Positions 48,023 to 58,869 of a DNA stretch of 64,000 nucleotides are shown piece by piece; the stretch's first letter is position 1; each line of letters starts with the position of its first letter. Origin of the DNA: Moelleriella libera RCEF 2490 (lineage: Eukaryota > Ascomycota > Sordariomycetes > Hypocreales > Clavicipitaceae); the NCBI GenBank assembly GCA_001636675.1, contig AZGY01000007.1:708134-772133 (forward strand), written 5' to 3'. The notes beneath the pieces were generated by a model, which searched no databases, had not been told where the DNA came from, and saw only the letters and a program-made list of their open reading frames with translations. A program made the translations under genes and the position numbers.

Positions 48023-49435
48023 ATGACCTTTCCAGCAACTGCCGCTCACCAGATCAGAGCCGTCACCACTTACCTGAAGCCGGTACAACCGACCCTCAGG
48101 GTTCTCAGTTCAGGTACGGCACCCCACAGGCTCGTACCTCTGAGCTTGGGACTAAGCTCCATCAGGCCACCAACAGCTGCGAGCCATGGCGACCACCACG
48201 GACCTCAGCACCTACAAGTTCAATCACTCCATGTCAGTTCAAATGAGCCCAAGCTGTATTGTGGTAGCAGGGTGGCTGACATAAGACATTCCTGCAGGCT
48301 TCGGGTCAAGGATCCCAAGGCATCTGGTGAGTCAAGCATGTCTGTTGCTGTTATCTTGTGCCGCACCACCGCCACACGCTGATCCCAAGATGACGTGAAG
48401 TCAAGTTTTATGAATTTCTGGGCATGTCCGTGGTCAAAAAGCTTGAGTACCCAGAAGCGAAATTTGACTTGTACTTTCTCGCCTACAACGGCCCCACGGC
48501 TATTTCTCATGGCAATTCTCAAGTGAACCGAGAGGGCGTCATCGAGCTGACCCATAACTACGGCACCGAAAGCGATGCTAAGTACAGTATCAACAATGGC
48601 AACAAGGAACCGCACCGCGGCTTCGGTCACACATGCATAAGCGTTGACAACATACAGGCTGCTTGTCAGCGACTGGAGGATGCCGGATACAGTTTCCAAA
48701 AGAAGCTGAGTGATGGCCGTATGAACCACATCGCCTTTGCTCTGGACCCCGATGGTTACTGGGTTGAGATCATCGGGCAGAAGCCCGTTGAGGAGACCAG
48801 GGACGTGGAACAAACAGACCTGAACACATATAGAATGGTATGTCGCTTCACGCAGCCTGCTGGGGCGTCTTTCTCACGTCCCTTGCAGAACCACACCATG
48901 ATCCGCGTCAAGGACGCTAAGAAGTCACTCAAGTTTTACCAGGAAGTCATGGGAATGACACTGTTCAGAACCTCTGAGAACCAAGCTGCCGGATTCAACC
49001 TGTACTTTCTTGGGTACCCGGGCGAGCAAGGCTTGCCCAAGAATGGGGAATTGAGTAAGCGGGAGGGTCTTCTGGAGCTCACTTGGAATTATGGCACAGA
49101 AAAAGATGCCGACTTCAAATACCACAATGGTAATGACGAGCCCCAGGGCTTTGGCCACATTTGTAAGTGACAAGCGCTTGCGCAGCCCATATTTGGTCTT
49201 TGCAAATATCTTCTCCCTGCCCCAGACTCTGGGCGAGCACACGCTGATTGGCCCCCTAGGTATTAGTGTCGATGATGTCGATAAGGCATGCCAACGTTTC
49301 GAAGATCTCAAATGCAATTGGAAGAAGAGACTTACAGACGGGCGCATGAAAAACATCGCGTTCTTGCTAGATCCAGATGGTTACTGGATTGAAATCATCC
49401 CGAATGACAAGTACAGCGACAAACGTATTGCATAG
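48023..49435 (+). CDS. glo1: lactoylglutathione lyase (glyoxalase I), tandem-domain
   Basis: Converts the hemithioacetal of methylglyoxal and glutathione to S-lactoylglutathione. Core exons: 48186-48232, 48298-48326, 48401-48837, 48889-49162, 49260-49435, giving 320 residues from the ATG at 48186. Two homologous glyoxalase domains lie in tandem, as in yeast Glo1. Each has an NH-S/T-M metal His, the Glu of IELTHNYG/LELTWNYG, GFGH, DGRM and LDPDGYW. An upstream exon 48023-48113 can splice through a 52-nt GT-AG intron to 48166 and read in frame through the ATG at 48186. That adds 37 residues, rich in Arg and Ser with no acidic residue, like a mitochondrial presequence. The upstream exon is a prediction; the core is secure. 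Confidence 0.93.
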
Positions 49436-50463
49436 ATAGGTCGCATGTAACACCTGCGAGTGTCCAATTCGATGTTTCTGTGGCCAATTGCTGAGCTTCA
49501 CGAGGCCATATCGAGGCCAAATGATGGAAGAAGCTCTGTGAAATAAAAATTTTAGGTGATGCAAAGTATGCGATAGATGACACTGGGCTGAAAACAATCT
49601 CAATTCTTTGCTCTACCACTTGGTGGGTCGGAGTCTGATGCCGCAAATGACGGAGCCTAGATACCATGGTCAATCTGAGTGATGCCGGGTCCGGAATTGC
49701 CATCAAGGAAATGAGCTGATGCCGGCATTTGGCCTAGGCAGCTTCCTGAGAGTGCGGGGAAGTGTGGGGTACCTACCTCCATTCTTTGGTAGCTGTACGC
49801 GACTAGGCCCGCTATTTCCGGCATTCACGGTTCTGGCTGTTCCTTCCCTTTTCCTAGCCTGCTCTTCTTGCAGACCCGTCTGGTGGCAGCTGGCGCATTC
49901 TCGGACACCTTAGTTGGCCTGCGCCCTTCAGCTGCCGACCAAAATGAAGGCACCAGCCCCCGGCACAACGTTGCAGTGACTTTCTTGCATGGTGAGAGCG
50001 GGGGAAAGGCCAGTGCGATGACCACGATTGGCTGCAACTGCCCGCTCCCTCTTCCATACGGCTGGGGGCAATGCTTCTCTCCGCCACGGCATTCTATAGG
50101 ATGTGGGCATGAGCCACGAGCGAGCCCAATGATTCGCTCCAGATTTTACGCATTTTTATGGCAGCATGCTGTGGAACTCGACGTGAGTGAATCGTGTTGC
50201 TCTCTTGGCCTCAGTCGGTCACCGCTCGACCTGTGCATCCGATCCGTTCAGACCGCTAGCCTCGTGTTCAATACCAAGCAGCTCTTGCTTAGGATTATTC
50301 CTCTGCCGCCGTGACCCTCCCCATTGTGCCTTAGGTCAAAGACGCCGCCTTCCAACTTGTCTCTACCTTAGTTTACAGCCTTCCGCCCTCTCGTCGCTCC
50401 TTATACTCTCACATCAGTGCAATTCGTTCAGCTGAGCTCATCAGTGCGATACCAACGGCCATC
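49436..50463. other. intergenic: glyoxalase 3' flank and PHGDH promoter
   Basis: About 1.03 kb without a supported gene. The proximal part (about 50290-50440) is pyrimidine-rich, like a fungal leader. I did not find a perfect Gcn4/CPC1 site (TGACTCA) despite the amino-acid biosynthetic gene. Confidence 0.5.
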
Positions 50464-52182
50464 ATGGCACCCTCGGCCTTTGCAGACATGATTGCGGACT
50501 CTGGCTTCTCGAAGCCAAAGATACTCATTCCCGAGAAAGTCTCTGCAGACGGCATAGCCCTGTTGACACCTCATTGCGATGTTGACGTCAAGCTCGGCAT
50601 GACGGTAGAAGACCTCATCTCGATCATGCCCAGATACCATGGTCTCATCGTTCGTTCAGAGACACAAGTCACTTCAGATGTCCTGAAGGCTGGAGAAAAG
50701 CTCAAAGTTGTGGCGCGTGCTGGCGTTGGTGTCGACAACATCGATGTGTATGCTGCCACCGAAAGAGGCATTATTGTCATCAACTCTCCCGCTGGAAATA
50801 TTCTGGCTGCTGCAGAGCACACCATAGCTTTACTCTTGGCGACGGCACGGAACATTGGTCGCGCAGATGGCACAATCAAGGCCGACAAATGGGAGCGCGG
50901 CAAGTTGGTTGGTGTTGAGGTCGGCCGGAAAACGCTCGGCATTGTGGGATTGGGAAAAGTCGGCTTGAACGTCGCCAAAATGGCCAAAGGATTGGGGATG
51001 CAAGTGAAGGCCGTCGATCCTTACGCAAGTGCAGAGTTGGCTCGCCAAGTTGGGGTCGAAACCGTGTCCAGTCTGTCGGCGTTACTCCCGCAGATTGACT
51101 TCCTCACCATTCATACCCCACTGATGGCAACAACATTGAATATGATTGGCGAGGAGGAGCTTAAGATGATGAAGCGGGCAGCCCGGGTCCTCAACGTCGC
51201 TCGGGGAGGGGTATACAACGAGGCTGCGTTGCTCAAAGCACTGAATGAAGGCTGGATTGCCGGTGCTGGACTTGACGTGTTTACGTCAGAGCCGCTGGAG
51301 GACAATTCAGTTGCCGCAAAGCTCGCAAAGCATCCCAAAACTGTGGCAACTCCCCATTTGGGAGCCTCTACGATTGAGGCCCAGGAGAATGTGTCGATGG
51401 ATGTATGCACGCAAATGCTACAGATCCTCGGCGGTGGACTGCCAACAAGCGCAGTCAATGCTCCCATTATCTTGCCCGAGGAGCACCGCAAGCTGCAACC
51501 TGCCGTGCAGCTCGTCGAGAAAATGGGACGGCTCTACACGCAACATTTCGTCAAGTCCAAAAGCGGCATGATTGGTGATCGCACCTTCGAGCTCACCTAT
51601 CACGGGGACTTGGCTGGCATGCCAAATACGATGCCCCTCTTCGCAGCGCTCGTCAAGGGCCTTGTGGCGTCGTTCAGCGACTCCTACGTTAACATTGTGA
51701 ATGCGACACTCATTGCGAAACAAAAGGGCATTGTTATCAACGAAGTACATACACACCAACAGAAAGACATGACTTATTCCAACCTGGTCACCCTTAAGTC
51801 GATTGCAGATGGGCCATTGGGCGGCAAAACTGAAGAGATCATCGAAGGGTACGCCTCGGACAAGAGAGTGTTCATCTCGAAGCTGGACCGCTTCAATGCC
51901 ACGTTCAGTCCGGAAGGCACTCTCATCATCCTTCATAACTACGATAAGCCAGGTAAGATCGGCGCGGTTGGAATGGTTCTTGGATCGCACGGCATCAATA
52001 TCCGCTTCATGCAAGTGGCAAGCTTGGACAACGAGGCGAGATCAGGGCACAACACCCCTCCGACTCAAACAGACCACGAGGCTCTCATGATTCTGGGCAT
52101 TGATGGCCAAGTTGATGCAAAAGTGATTGAATGCTTGCAAAAGTCTGAAGGTGTGCTGGATGTGAGTGTCGTGCAGCTCTAG
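50464..52182 (+). CDS. D-3-phosphoglycerate dehydrogenase (serine biosynthesis)
   Basis: Oxidises 3-phosphoglycerate to 3-phosphohydroxypyruvate with NAD+, the first step of phosphorylated serine synthesis. Intronless, 572 residues, the long form. Substrate- and NAD-binding domains cover about 17-335. They include the Rossmann motif GLGKVG at 162-167 and the catalytic set Arg247 (ARGG), Glu276 (SEP) and His298 (TPHLG). An allosteric substrate-binding-type domain follows at about 345-485, and a C-terminal ACT domain (TLIILHNYDKPGKIGAVG onward) can sense serine. The ~20-residue insert EARSGHNTPPTQTD within the ACT domain is a fungal feature. This architecture differs from yeast Ser3/Ser33, which lack the middle domain. 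The first ATG (50464) follows a CT-rich leader. Confidence 0.97.
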   Translation: MAPSAFADMIADSGFSKPKILIPEKVSADGIALLTPHCDVDVKLGMTVEDLISIMPRYHGLIVRSETQVTSDVLKAGEKLKVVARAGVGVDNIDVYAATERGIIVINSPAGNILAAAEHTIALLLATARNIGRADGTIKADKWERGKLVGVEVGRKTLGIVGLGKVGLNVAKMAKGLGMQVKAVDPYASAELARQVGVETVSSLSALLPQIDFLTIHTPLMATTLNMIGEEELKMMKRAARVLNVARGGVYNEAALLKALNEGWIAGAGLDVFTSEPLEDNSVAAKLAKHPKTVATPHLGASTIEAQENVSMDVCTQMLQILGGGLPTSAVNAPIILPEEHRKLQPAVQLVEKMGRLYTQHFVKSKSGMIGDRTFELTYHGDLAGMPNTMPLFAALVKGLVASFSDSYVNIVNATLIAKQKGIVINEVHTHQQKDMTYSNLVTLKSIADGPLGGKTEEIIEGYASDKRVFISKLDRFNATFSPEGTLIILHNYDKPGKIGAVGMVLGSHGINIRFMQVASLDNEARSGHNTPPTQTDHEALMILGIDGQVDAKVIECLQKSEGVLDVSVVQL

Positions 52183-53124
52183 CAATGCGCGCTCCATGGG
52201 CTGAGGGCAGGTAGGAAGGAGACTTGGAGAGCGCTAGCAACAGATGAATAAGGTTTCCTTCCTTGCCTTGAGCAGAGTAGTCTCGCCAGAGAAAAACCTG
52301 ACCAAGTGATGTGACGATGCAGGTGTGATTCGGAGCCACTTTGAATCACAGCCCTCGAACATACACACACCCAGCACCTAGCCGTTCCCCCAGATCCGCC
52401 GATGCAGATGGTGCTCGCTGAGAACAGCTTTAACAGGCGACGAATCGATTCTAGTGCGACCTGGACGACGGTCCCCTGGGGGAATGACAGCGATGCTGCC
52501 CAATCAGAGGCGGTTCCTTGCATCCACTTTGCCGTAGCCGGGGCTCGAAGCTCATCAAGATATGCAGAAGTTTCTGCTGCAAGCAAGTGGGCAGGCGAAA
52601 TTGGCAGGGCAGCCGGTGGACAGGGAAAGAATCCACCGCAGCTATCCCGGCAGCAGCGCGCCGAGTCCCACCACTTATTGCCGCCAAGCACCGCACAGCC
52701 TGGTCACTGGCAGCGCCTGGCCGGGTGCTATGACGGTTGCCTGACTACCGGATCCAGCGGCGTCGTCAAGTCTGTTTACTCTTCCTCATAACTTTTCCCA
52801 GCCAACAAACGAAAGCGCAGGTCACGCATTGTGGCCACACGGCCAAGGGCGATCGAGTAGGTCAATGCGGAAAATCCTCTCCCTTTCTCTTCCTTGCTGC
52901 TTGCTTCTTCCATGAGGGAAATAAACAAAAGAGGCGTGTGGAAATTGCCAACTGCGGATGCAACCCTCGAATCTAGTGGCTGACCGAGATTCGCGCAGCT
53001 ATCCGACGTTTCGAGCCCCAGCAGGTCGACATTGCAAAGCTTCCTCCCGGTTACCAGCACGTCCCAACGTCCAGCACTCACGAAGCGAGCTACCCACCCA
53101 CCGTTGGCACATAGAATCTCCAAC
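52183..53124. other. intergenic: PHGDH 3' flank and Mam3-like promoter
   Basis: 942 bp with no supported gene. The open frames are composition-biased and overlap. It should contain a poly(A) region and the next gene's promoter. Confidence 0.5.
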
Positions 53125-55122
53125 ATGCGACAAATAGATCGCCCCGGGGGCTTTGGCTTCGCGAGCCTTCGCACCTGCACCCTGGGAATGGGACGAATCC
53201 TGGGCATCGGCTTATCAACTGCCGCAGCGGCGCCATTGACTGAGCACAAGCATGGTGACGATGACTTTGAGGGCACACCTGTTTGGGTGCTTTACGTTGC
53301 TTCCATGGCCCTCGTCTTGCTCGGCGGCGCTTTTGCGGGCCTGACTATCGCGTACGTTTTGATTGGATCACCACAGCCACCTCCGTTGCAATTCATATCG
53401 CAACCTTGAGCTATGGAAGAAGGAATATTATTGTCTTGGTTTTTTTCATCGCACTGACGTCTATCCTCCTCCAGCTTGATGGGCCAGGACAGTATTTATC
53501 TGCAGGTTGTGTCCGGCGACCCGTGCGAGCCACAGTACAGGAATGCGGAGAGAGTGCTTAAGTTGCTGAACAAAGGCAAGCACTGGGTGCTTGTTACGCT
53601 GCTTCTTGCCAACGTCATCGTCAACGAGTCGTTACCCGTTGTCCTGGACCGCACATTGGGTGGGGGCATTGCGGCAGTCGTCGGCAGTACGGTTCTCATC
53701 GGTACGTTCCGCATGTCCTTGCCCGCTGATATAGGGCGGCTGAGCTTTCCCAGGCTAATTCAAACTTATCTAGTCATTTTCGGCGAGATCGTGCCTCAAT
53801 CCATCTGCGTCCGCTATGGCTTGCCGATCGGTGGATACATGTCAACTCCCGTCCTCATGTTGATGTACCTCATGAGCCCCGTCGCGTGGCCAACTGCGAA
53901 GCTTCTCGACTGGATCCTCGGCGAGGACCACGGAACGGTGTACAAGAAAAGCGGTTTAAAAACATTGGTGACGCTTCACAAATCTCTGGGCGAACTCTCT
54001 GATCGACTGAATCAAGATGAAGTTACCATCATCACCGCGGTTCTGGACCTGAAGGACAAGCCCGTTTCCGAAGTCATGACTCCCATGGACGATGTTTTCA
54101 CTCTGGCCGAGGACCACATATTGGATGAAAAGACCATGGACAACATTTTATCATCAGGATACTCTCGAATCCCGATTTATCGCTCTGGCAACCCCACCGA
54201 CTTCGTCGGCATGCTCCTGGTCAAGACGCTCATCACGTACGATCCTGAAGACAGGACCCCAGTGCGGGAAGTGCCCCTTGGCGCCATTGTGGAGACGCGT
54301 CCTGAAACCAGCTGTCTCGACATAATCAACTTCTTCCAGGAAGGCAGATCTCACATGGTTTTGGTTTCGAACCATCCTGGATCTGATCACGGCTCATTAG
54401 GTGTCGTCACCCTGGAAGATGTCATTGAGGAGCTGATTGGAGAGTGAGTTTGCTGTTGCGTAGAGAGGATTCTACCTGAACGACTTCTGACATGAACCAG
54501 GGAAATCGTTGACGAATCGGATGTCTACGTTGACGTTCACAAGGCCATACGACGTCTCACTCCGGCTCCGCGGGCTAGGCGCATCCATGCCGAGGCCGGT
54601 GCCGCTGCTGTGGGTAGGAAACCCAGCGATGGATCGGCCTTGGTCGATATTGCAGAGCAGATTGAGGCGGGAGAGCCTGCGGTAGGCTCAGTCGGAGCGT
54701 CGAGCGACGGAGTACAGGAAAGGCCCGCCAAAACTGCTACATTCATGCGACGCCGTGGCTCCGGCGGCCAGGACGGCAGGCCGGACGACAAACCCGTGCC
54801 ATTCAAGGCTTCACTCGATGAAATGAAGCAGCAACTTCGCCATCTGGCTCCTTCTAACAGGGCAGCGAACCCTCGTAGTACTCGCACGAATGTATTCAAG
54901 ATTAAGCAGGGTCTGAGCGTCACAACTTTTGTTCCCGGTCATGGCCAAAATCCTCTCGACGAGCGGATCCATCGAGGAAGTGATGTCGTCGACAGCAGCG
55001 AGTCGACACCCCTTTTAAAGGCAGTCGGCCAAAACGGAGCCCAAACGGAAAATGGGTACGGATCGGGCAGTCAAAAAAAGGACGGCGGGAGACTTCAACC
55101 CCCGGATGATGAGCGAAGATGA
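53125..55122 (+). CDS. CNNM/CorC-family membrane protein (Mam3-like), DUF21 plus CBS pair
   Basis: Four exons: 53125-53351, 53475-53701, 53774-54443, 54501-55122; 581 residues. The N terminus has a hydrophobic stretch, then the DUF21 membrane domain (about 50-215). It includes LLANVIVNESLPVVLD and FGEIVPQSICVRYG, typical of CNNM/Mam3 proteins. The CBS pair follows (about 250-385): VSEVMTPMDDVFTL...YSRIPIY...VGMLLVKTLI and SHMVLVSN...GVVTLEDVIEELIGE. The C-terminal ~190 residues are disordered. Yeast Mam3 sits in the vacuolar membrane and affects manganese and magnesium handling; that location is inferred here. The ATG at 53125 is the first ATG in the frame; a second at about residue 22 is possible. 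All splice phases close. Confidence 0.94.
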
Positions 55123-55391
55123 CGATGGGGCCGTGTCCTGCGGACAGTGTGTAATTGTGGACATCTCTGATCTGGTGATTGCAAAGCGAGTGCATAAGGA
55201 GGCAGCAAGTAATACCAATTGAAGCATCTTCGCAAACAGAAGATGATTGCAGCGCCTGCTCCAGGCGGACACGATAGTCAAACTATGTAATATAAGTATC
55301 ATCTCGACAACGTAGTCCGAAATGAGGCTCGGAGCACCCATCAGCTCCGCGTTGCGGTTTACATTCATTCATTGCCGTCTACAAGGTTTTG

Positions 55392-57005
55392 TCAGTCATA
55401 CCAGATGGCATTCATGCCGAACCCCGGCTCGGGGACTCGAATCCTGGCGACTCTGGCGAGGAACTCGTCGTGCCAACGGTAGACCTCCAACCAGCCTTCC
55501 TGATCATCGACAATAGCCAGCCAGTCATCACACCAATCACTCGGCGTCAAGGCATTGCTATGTCCGCCGCTCGTCGGCGTCGGGTTCAGGCAAATCTGCC
55601 TCTCAATGGCACCCCCCCTCGCGTCATCGAGCTTAAAGGCCGCGATGTACCCAGTCAAATCGAACGAGTTTGCTCTCGACGAGGCAAACAGATATTTGCC
55701 CGAGTGCGAAAGAGCGCACACGTCCGCGCGGTACATTGTCCATCTGTGCTTGTCCGGTATCCCCGGCGGAATGAGAGGATATGCTCTGTGCGTGTACACG
55801 GGCATGTGCGTCTCGGGGTCGATGACATACTCGCAGATGCGGTTGCCCTTTTCCATGAGGGCGTACAGGTATTTCCCTGATGGGTGCATGGCGACCCATC
55901 GCGGGTGGTCGTGTTGATTGGGGCAAGAGATGCTTCCGACGAGTTGGAGAGATGCAGCAGGTGTGGCGGCGGTGGCGGCGGCACTTTCATGCGGAGGGGA
56001 GGAAGCTGCTGCTGCTGCTACATTTCGACGGCGATGGACCCAGATTTTATTGGTCTTGAGGTCCGCAGAGTAGAGATATGTCTCTGTAGGGGGGTCAAAC
56101 ACCATGCCGTGGATGCCGGAGTCGGGCTGGTAGGGGTAGTGCTGGATGGTGGCGGTCGAGAGACACCCCGGATGTGGTCCCGATGATGATGATGATGATG
56201 CTGAGTCTGATGGTGGTGACGGGGTGAAGATCGTACCGTGGCCAGCGTGCGTGTAGAATGGGTTGCAATAGACTGCGTAGGGAGGGAGGCGAGCGGCCAG
56301 GACGAAGATGGCGCGCGTGTTGGTGTCGGCGCGGGAGGCCTCGGCTGATAGATTTACGAGGGGAATTAGTTTCGATTCCTCCTCAGCATTGCATCCCGAC
56401 GGCTGTAACCAGTGTGGGAGGGAGTGTGAGGACGGGTTGGGGTTGGGATTATCTGTAGCATAGCCAGATAATTCTTTCCAACTCTCGATATCTTTCGAAG
56501 GGGATCATCAAATTGGAAGAATCCATAAGGAAACAAAATTTTCAGATTATAAAAGCAACAGATAAGGGAAGAGAACGAAAGATAGAGCAAATGAGGCACA
56601 AGGGGGGGAAAATACAGGAAATGGAGAGCAGGGAAGCGATTCCAGAACAGCGCCATTATTTATCATCGGGGATACGTACGTTCGTGAAGCATGGGATGAG
56701 AAACTCGATGGACAATGGAGGTAGGAGACTCAACGGCATAGCTCGACCATTTCTTCATGGCAGCTCCATATAGGTTCTTCTTGGCATGCTTTTCACGAGG
56801 TCATTACTTGTCCAACCGTCTCACGCAACAAGAAAAAGGGTTGCTGGCAGTGGCTCACATCAAATGCCATCCACGATATCGGCTCATCGTGCGGAATCTC
56901 GGTCCGCTTGACAAGCTCCAGCGTAAGGTTCTCATCGTCAAAGGCAAATGTGAAGATGGCACCGGGCGGCGTCCATGTGCCGACCATGAGGTGATGGACA
57001 GGCAT
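55392..57005 (-). CDS. carboxy-cis,cis-muconate cyclase-like protein (lactonase-fold)
   Basis: Three exons, in coding order: 57005-56859, 56788-56680, 56344-55392; 402 residues. It matches the fungal 3-carboxy-cis,cis-muconate lactonizing enzyme family, a seven-bladed beta-propeller (lactonase, 7-bladed). These enzymes cyclise 3-carboxymuconate to a muconolactone in the beta-ketoadipate pathway. Visible family segments are HHLMVGTWTPPGAIFTF, ISWMAFD, AKKNLYGAAMKKWSSYAV, IHGMVFDPPTETYLYSADL, HPRWVAMHPSGKYLYALME, YRADVCALSHSGKYLFAS, SGGHSNAL and the terminal GFGMNAIWYD. A run of Ser codons (TCA repeat, near 56183-56200) lies in a propeller loop. It shares a promoter region with the intradiol dioxygenase. 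Exact substrate is inferred from family and neighbour. Confidence 0.92.
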
Positions 57006-57770
57006 TATCTATTGTTACGACGGTGCAAAATGAGACAATTTGGAAGGGAAGCGAGTTGGAGGCAATGGGGGCTTTGCTATGCGAAAACGACTGCGAGGCT
57101 TGCTTCATCGCGAACATGTGAAACGCGGCGGCCTCTTGCTTTTCTTCCCTTTGCCCTTCCTTGGCTTCTTTTCCTCGTTTTCCTCCTCTTCAGCTTTCTT
57201 GTCTGGACGGTTCCCAGCGGCCAGCGCCGGGGTGGGAATGGAATGGCTGAAAGACCGGCCAACGGGAGGGGCAAAACGTTTACCCCGCCCCGCCCCGCCC
57301 CGGAAAAAAGCCCAGTGCTTCCCCCCCTCCTTCTGCTTACACAATTGATTAGCAGCCGATGACGAGGCTTGGATGGCGGGGTCGCTGCCACGCCGGGCGG
57401 CACGAGTGGACGGGGTCCGGAAGAAAGCTGGCCAACAGATGGCCATCCGAATGGTCATCCAGAAATGGTGGGCTCGGGTCTGAAGATCGGCAATGCATCA
57501 TAGTCGGGCTCCCGCTATGTGTATCGTATAGCCGGGTATGTATATAAGATGAATCGCAATTCCTGACGTTCCCCTCGTGACCAGCTTTTGCCTCGTGAAT
57601 GCGAATCGTCGTACTACGAGCGTCATCTTGATCGTCTCCTCAAATCTTGCGTGCGGTCTGCTGATCGTCCCTATCCCCTTTTCCCCCTTCTCCCTCTCCC
57701 TCTCCCTCTCCCCTCCCCTCCCCTTTCCCAAGTCTCTTTTTTTCTTTCCTCTCATTGAGAAGCCAACATA
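57006..57770. promoter_or_regulatory. shared divergent promoter of the aromatic-catabolism pair
   Basis: 765 bp between the cyclase (-) and dioxygenase (+) starts. Four CYCCRS matches (the CreA/Cre1 carbon-repressor consensus SYGGRG read on the other strand) start at 57283, 57288, 57293 and 57298, spaced exactly 5 bp. A CT-rich tract at about 57674-57735 directly precedes the dioxygenase start. No other named element was recognised. Confidence 0.55.
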
Positions 57771-58869
57771 ATGGCCATCAATGGACACACCAACGGTAGC
57801 GGCCCTGCGTCGAGCGACCGCTTTGATCCAACATTCACAAAGCGCGTCATCAACACCATGGGACCCAACATGGAGCCACGGACTCGGTTGGTGCTGTCCA
57901 GCCTGATTCGCCACCTTCACGACTTTGCGCGCGAGGTTGAGCTCACCAACGATGAGTGGATGGCCGGTGTCAACTTTATCAACTTTGTGGGCCAGACATC
58001 GACCAAGACGCGCAATGAAGCCCATCGGGTCTCCGATGTCCTCGGTCTTGAATCGTACGTCTTTTCATCTCAAAACGCCACTGTCTTTTGTCCAAAGGAG
58101 AAGGAAAAAAGATCACGCTTACGTGGAATGCTTGTCCTGTGGCTAATCCGACAACGTCAAAAATTTGAAACAGACTCGTGGATGAAATCGCCAACAAGAT
58201 CGTCGCCGAGGGCGATGTCGACCCAACTTCATCGTCTATTCTCGGCCCCTTTTGGTCGCCAGACGCTCCGTTCCGCGAGAACGGTAGCTCCATCATCCAG
58301 GACGTCAATCCCGGCGGCCGCGTCTGCAGAATGCACGGCACCATCACCGACCTCCTCACCGGCAGACCTGTTCCCGGCGCCGTCTTTGACATATGGCAGG
58401 CCAGCGCCAATGGCAAATACGACTTTCAGGACCCCAACAACCAGACGCCCAACAACCTCCGCGGCAAGTTCCGCGCCGACGAGAACGGCAAATTTTGGTT
58501 CTACTGCTACCACCCGACGGCTTATTCGCTGCCCACGGATGGCCCTGCCTTCCAGCTTATAAACCTCATGGACCGCCATCCCATGAGACCCGCGCACATT
58601 CACATCATGGTTAGTCATTCGTTCCAGATCAAAGCTATCATGTGCCGCTGACAGGCTTCTTTAAATAGGTAACTCATCCTGACTACAAGGGCTGCACGAC
58701 ACAGCTGTATCCCAGCGATGACCCGTGGCTGGAGACGGACACCGTCTTTGCTGTCAAGGATGATCTCGTCGTCGACTTCAAGCCGCTGAAGGGTGACGAC
58801 AAGGCTGTGTTGGAGCTCGAATACAATGTCGTCTTGTCACCGCAAGGCTACAAGGGCAAACTGGCCTAG
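57771..58869 (+). CDS. intradiol ring-cleavage dioxygenase (catechol/hydroxyquinol 1,2-dioxygenase)
   Basis: A cytosolic non-haem Fe(III) enzyme that opens catechol or hydroxyquinol between the two hydroxyls, giving a muconate. Exons: 57771-58054, 58174-58609, 58669-58869; 306 residues. An N-terminal helical dimerisation region (about 20-105) is followed by the barrel with ILGPFWSPDAPFREN, VPGAVFDIWQASANGKYDFQD (first Fe Tyr) and FYCYHPTAYSLPTDGP (second Fe Tyr). RPAHIHIMV carries the two Fe His. The C-terminal segment runs from VTHPDYKGCTTQLYP onward. Introns are 119 and 59 nt with standard sites. Catechol versus hydroxyquinol preference cannot be settled; the pattern fits fungal members of both. 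The start is the first ATG after the CT tract. Confidence 0.95.
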
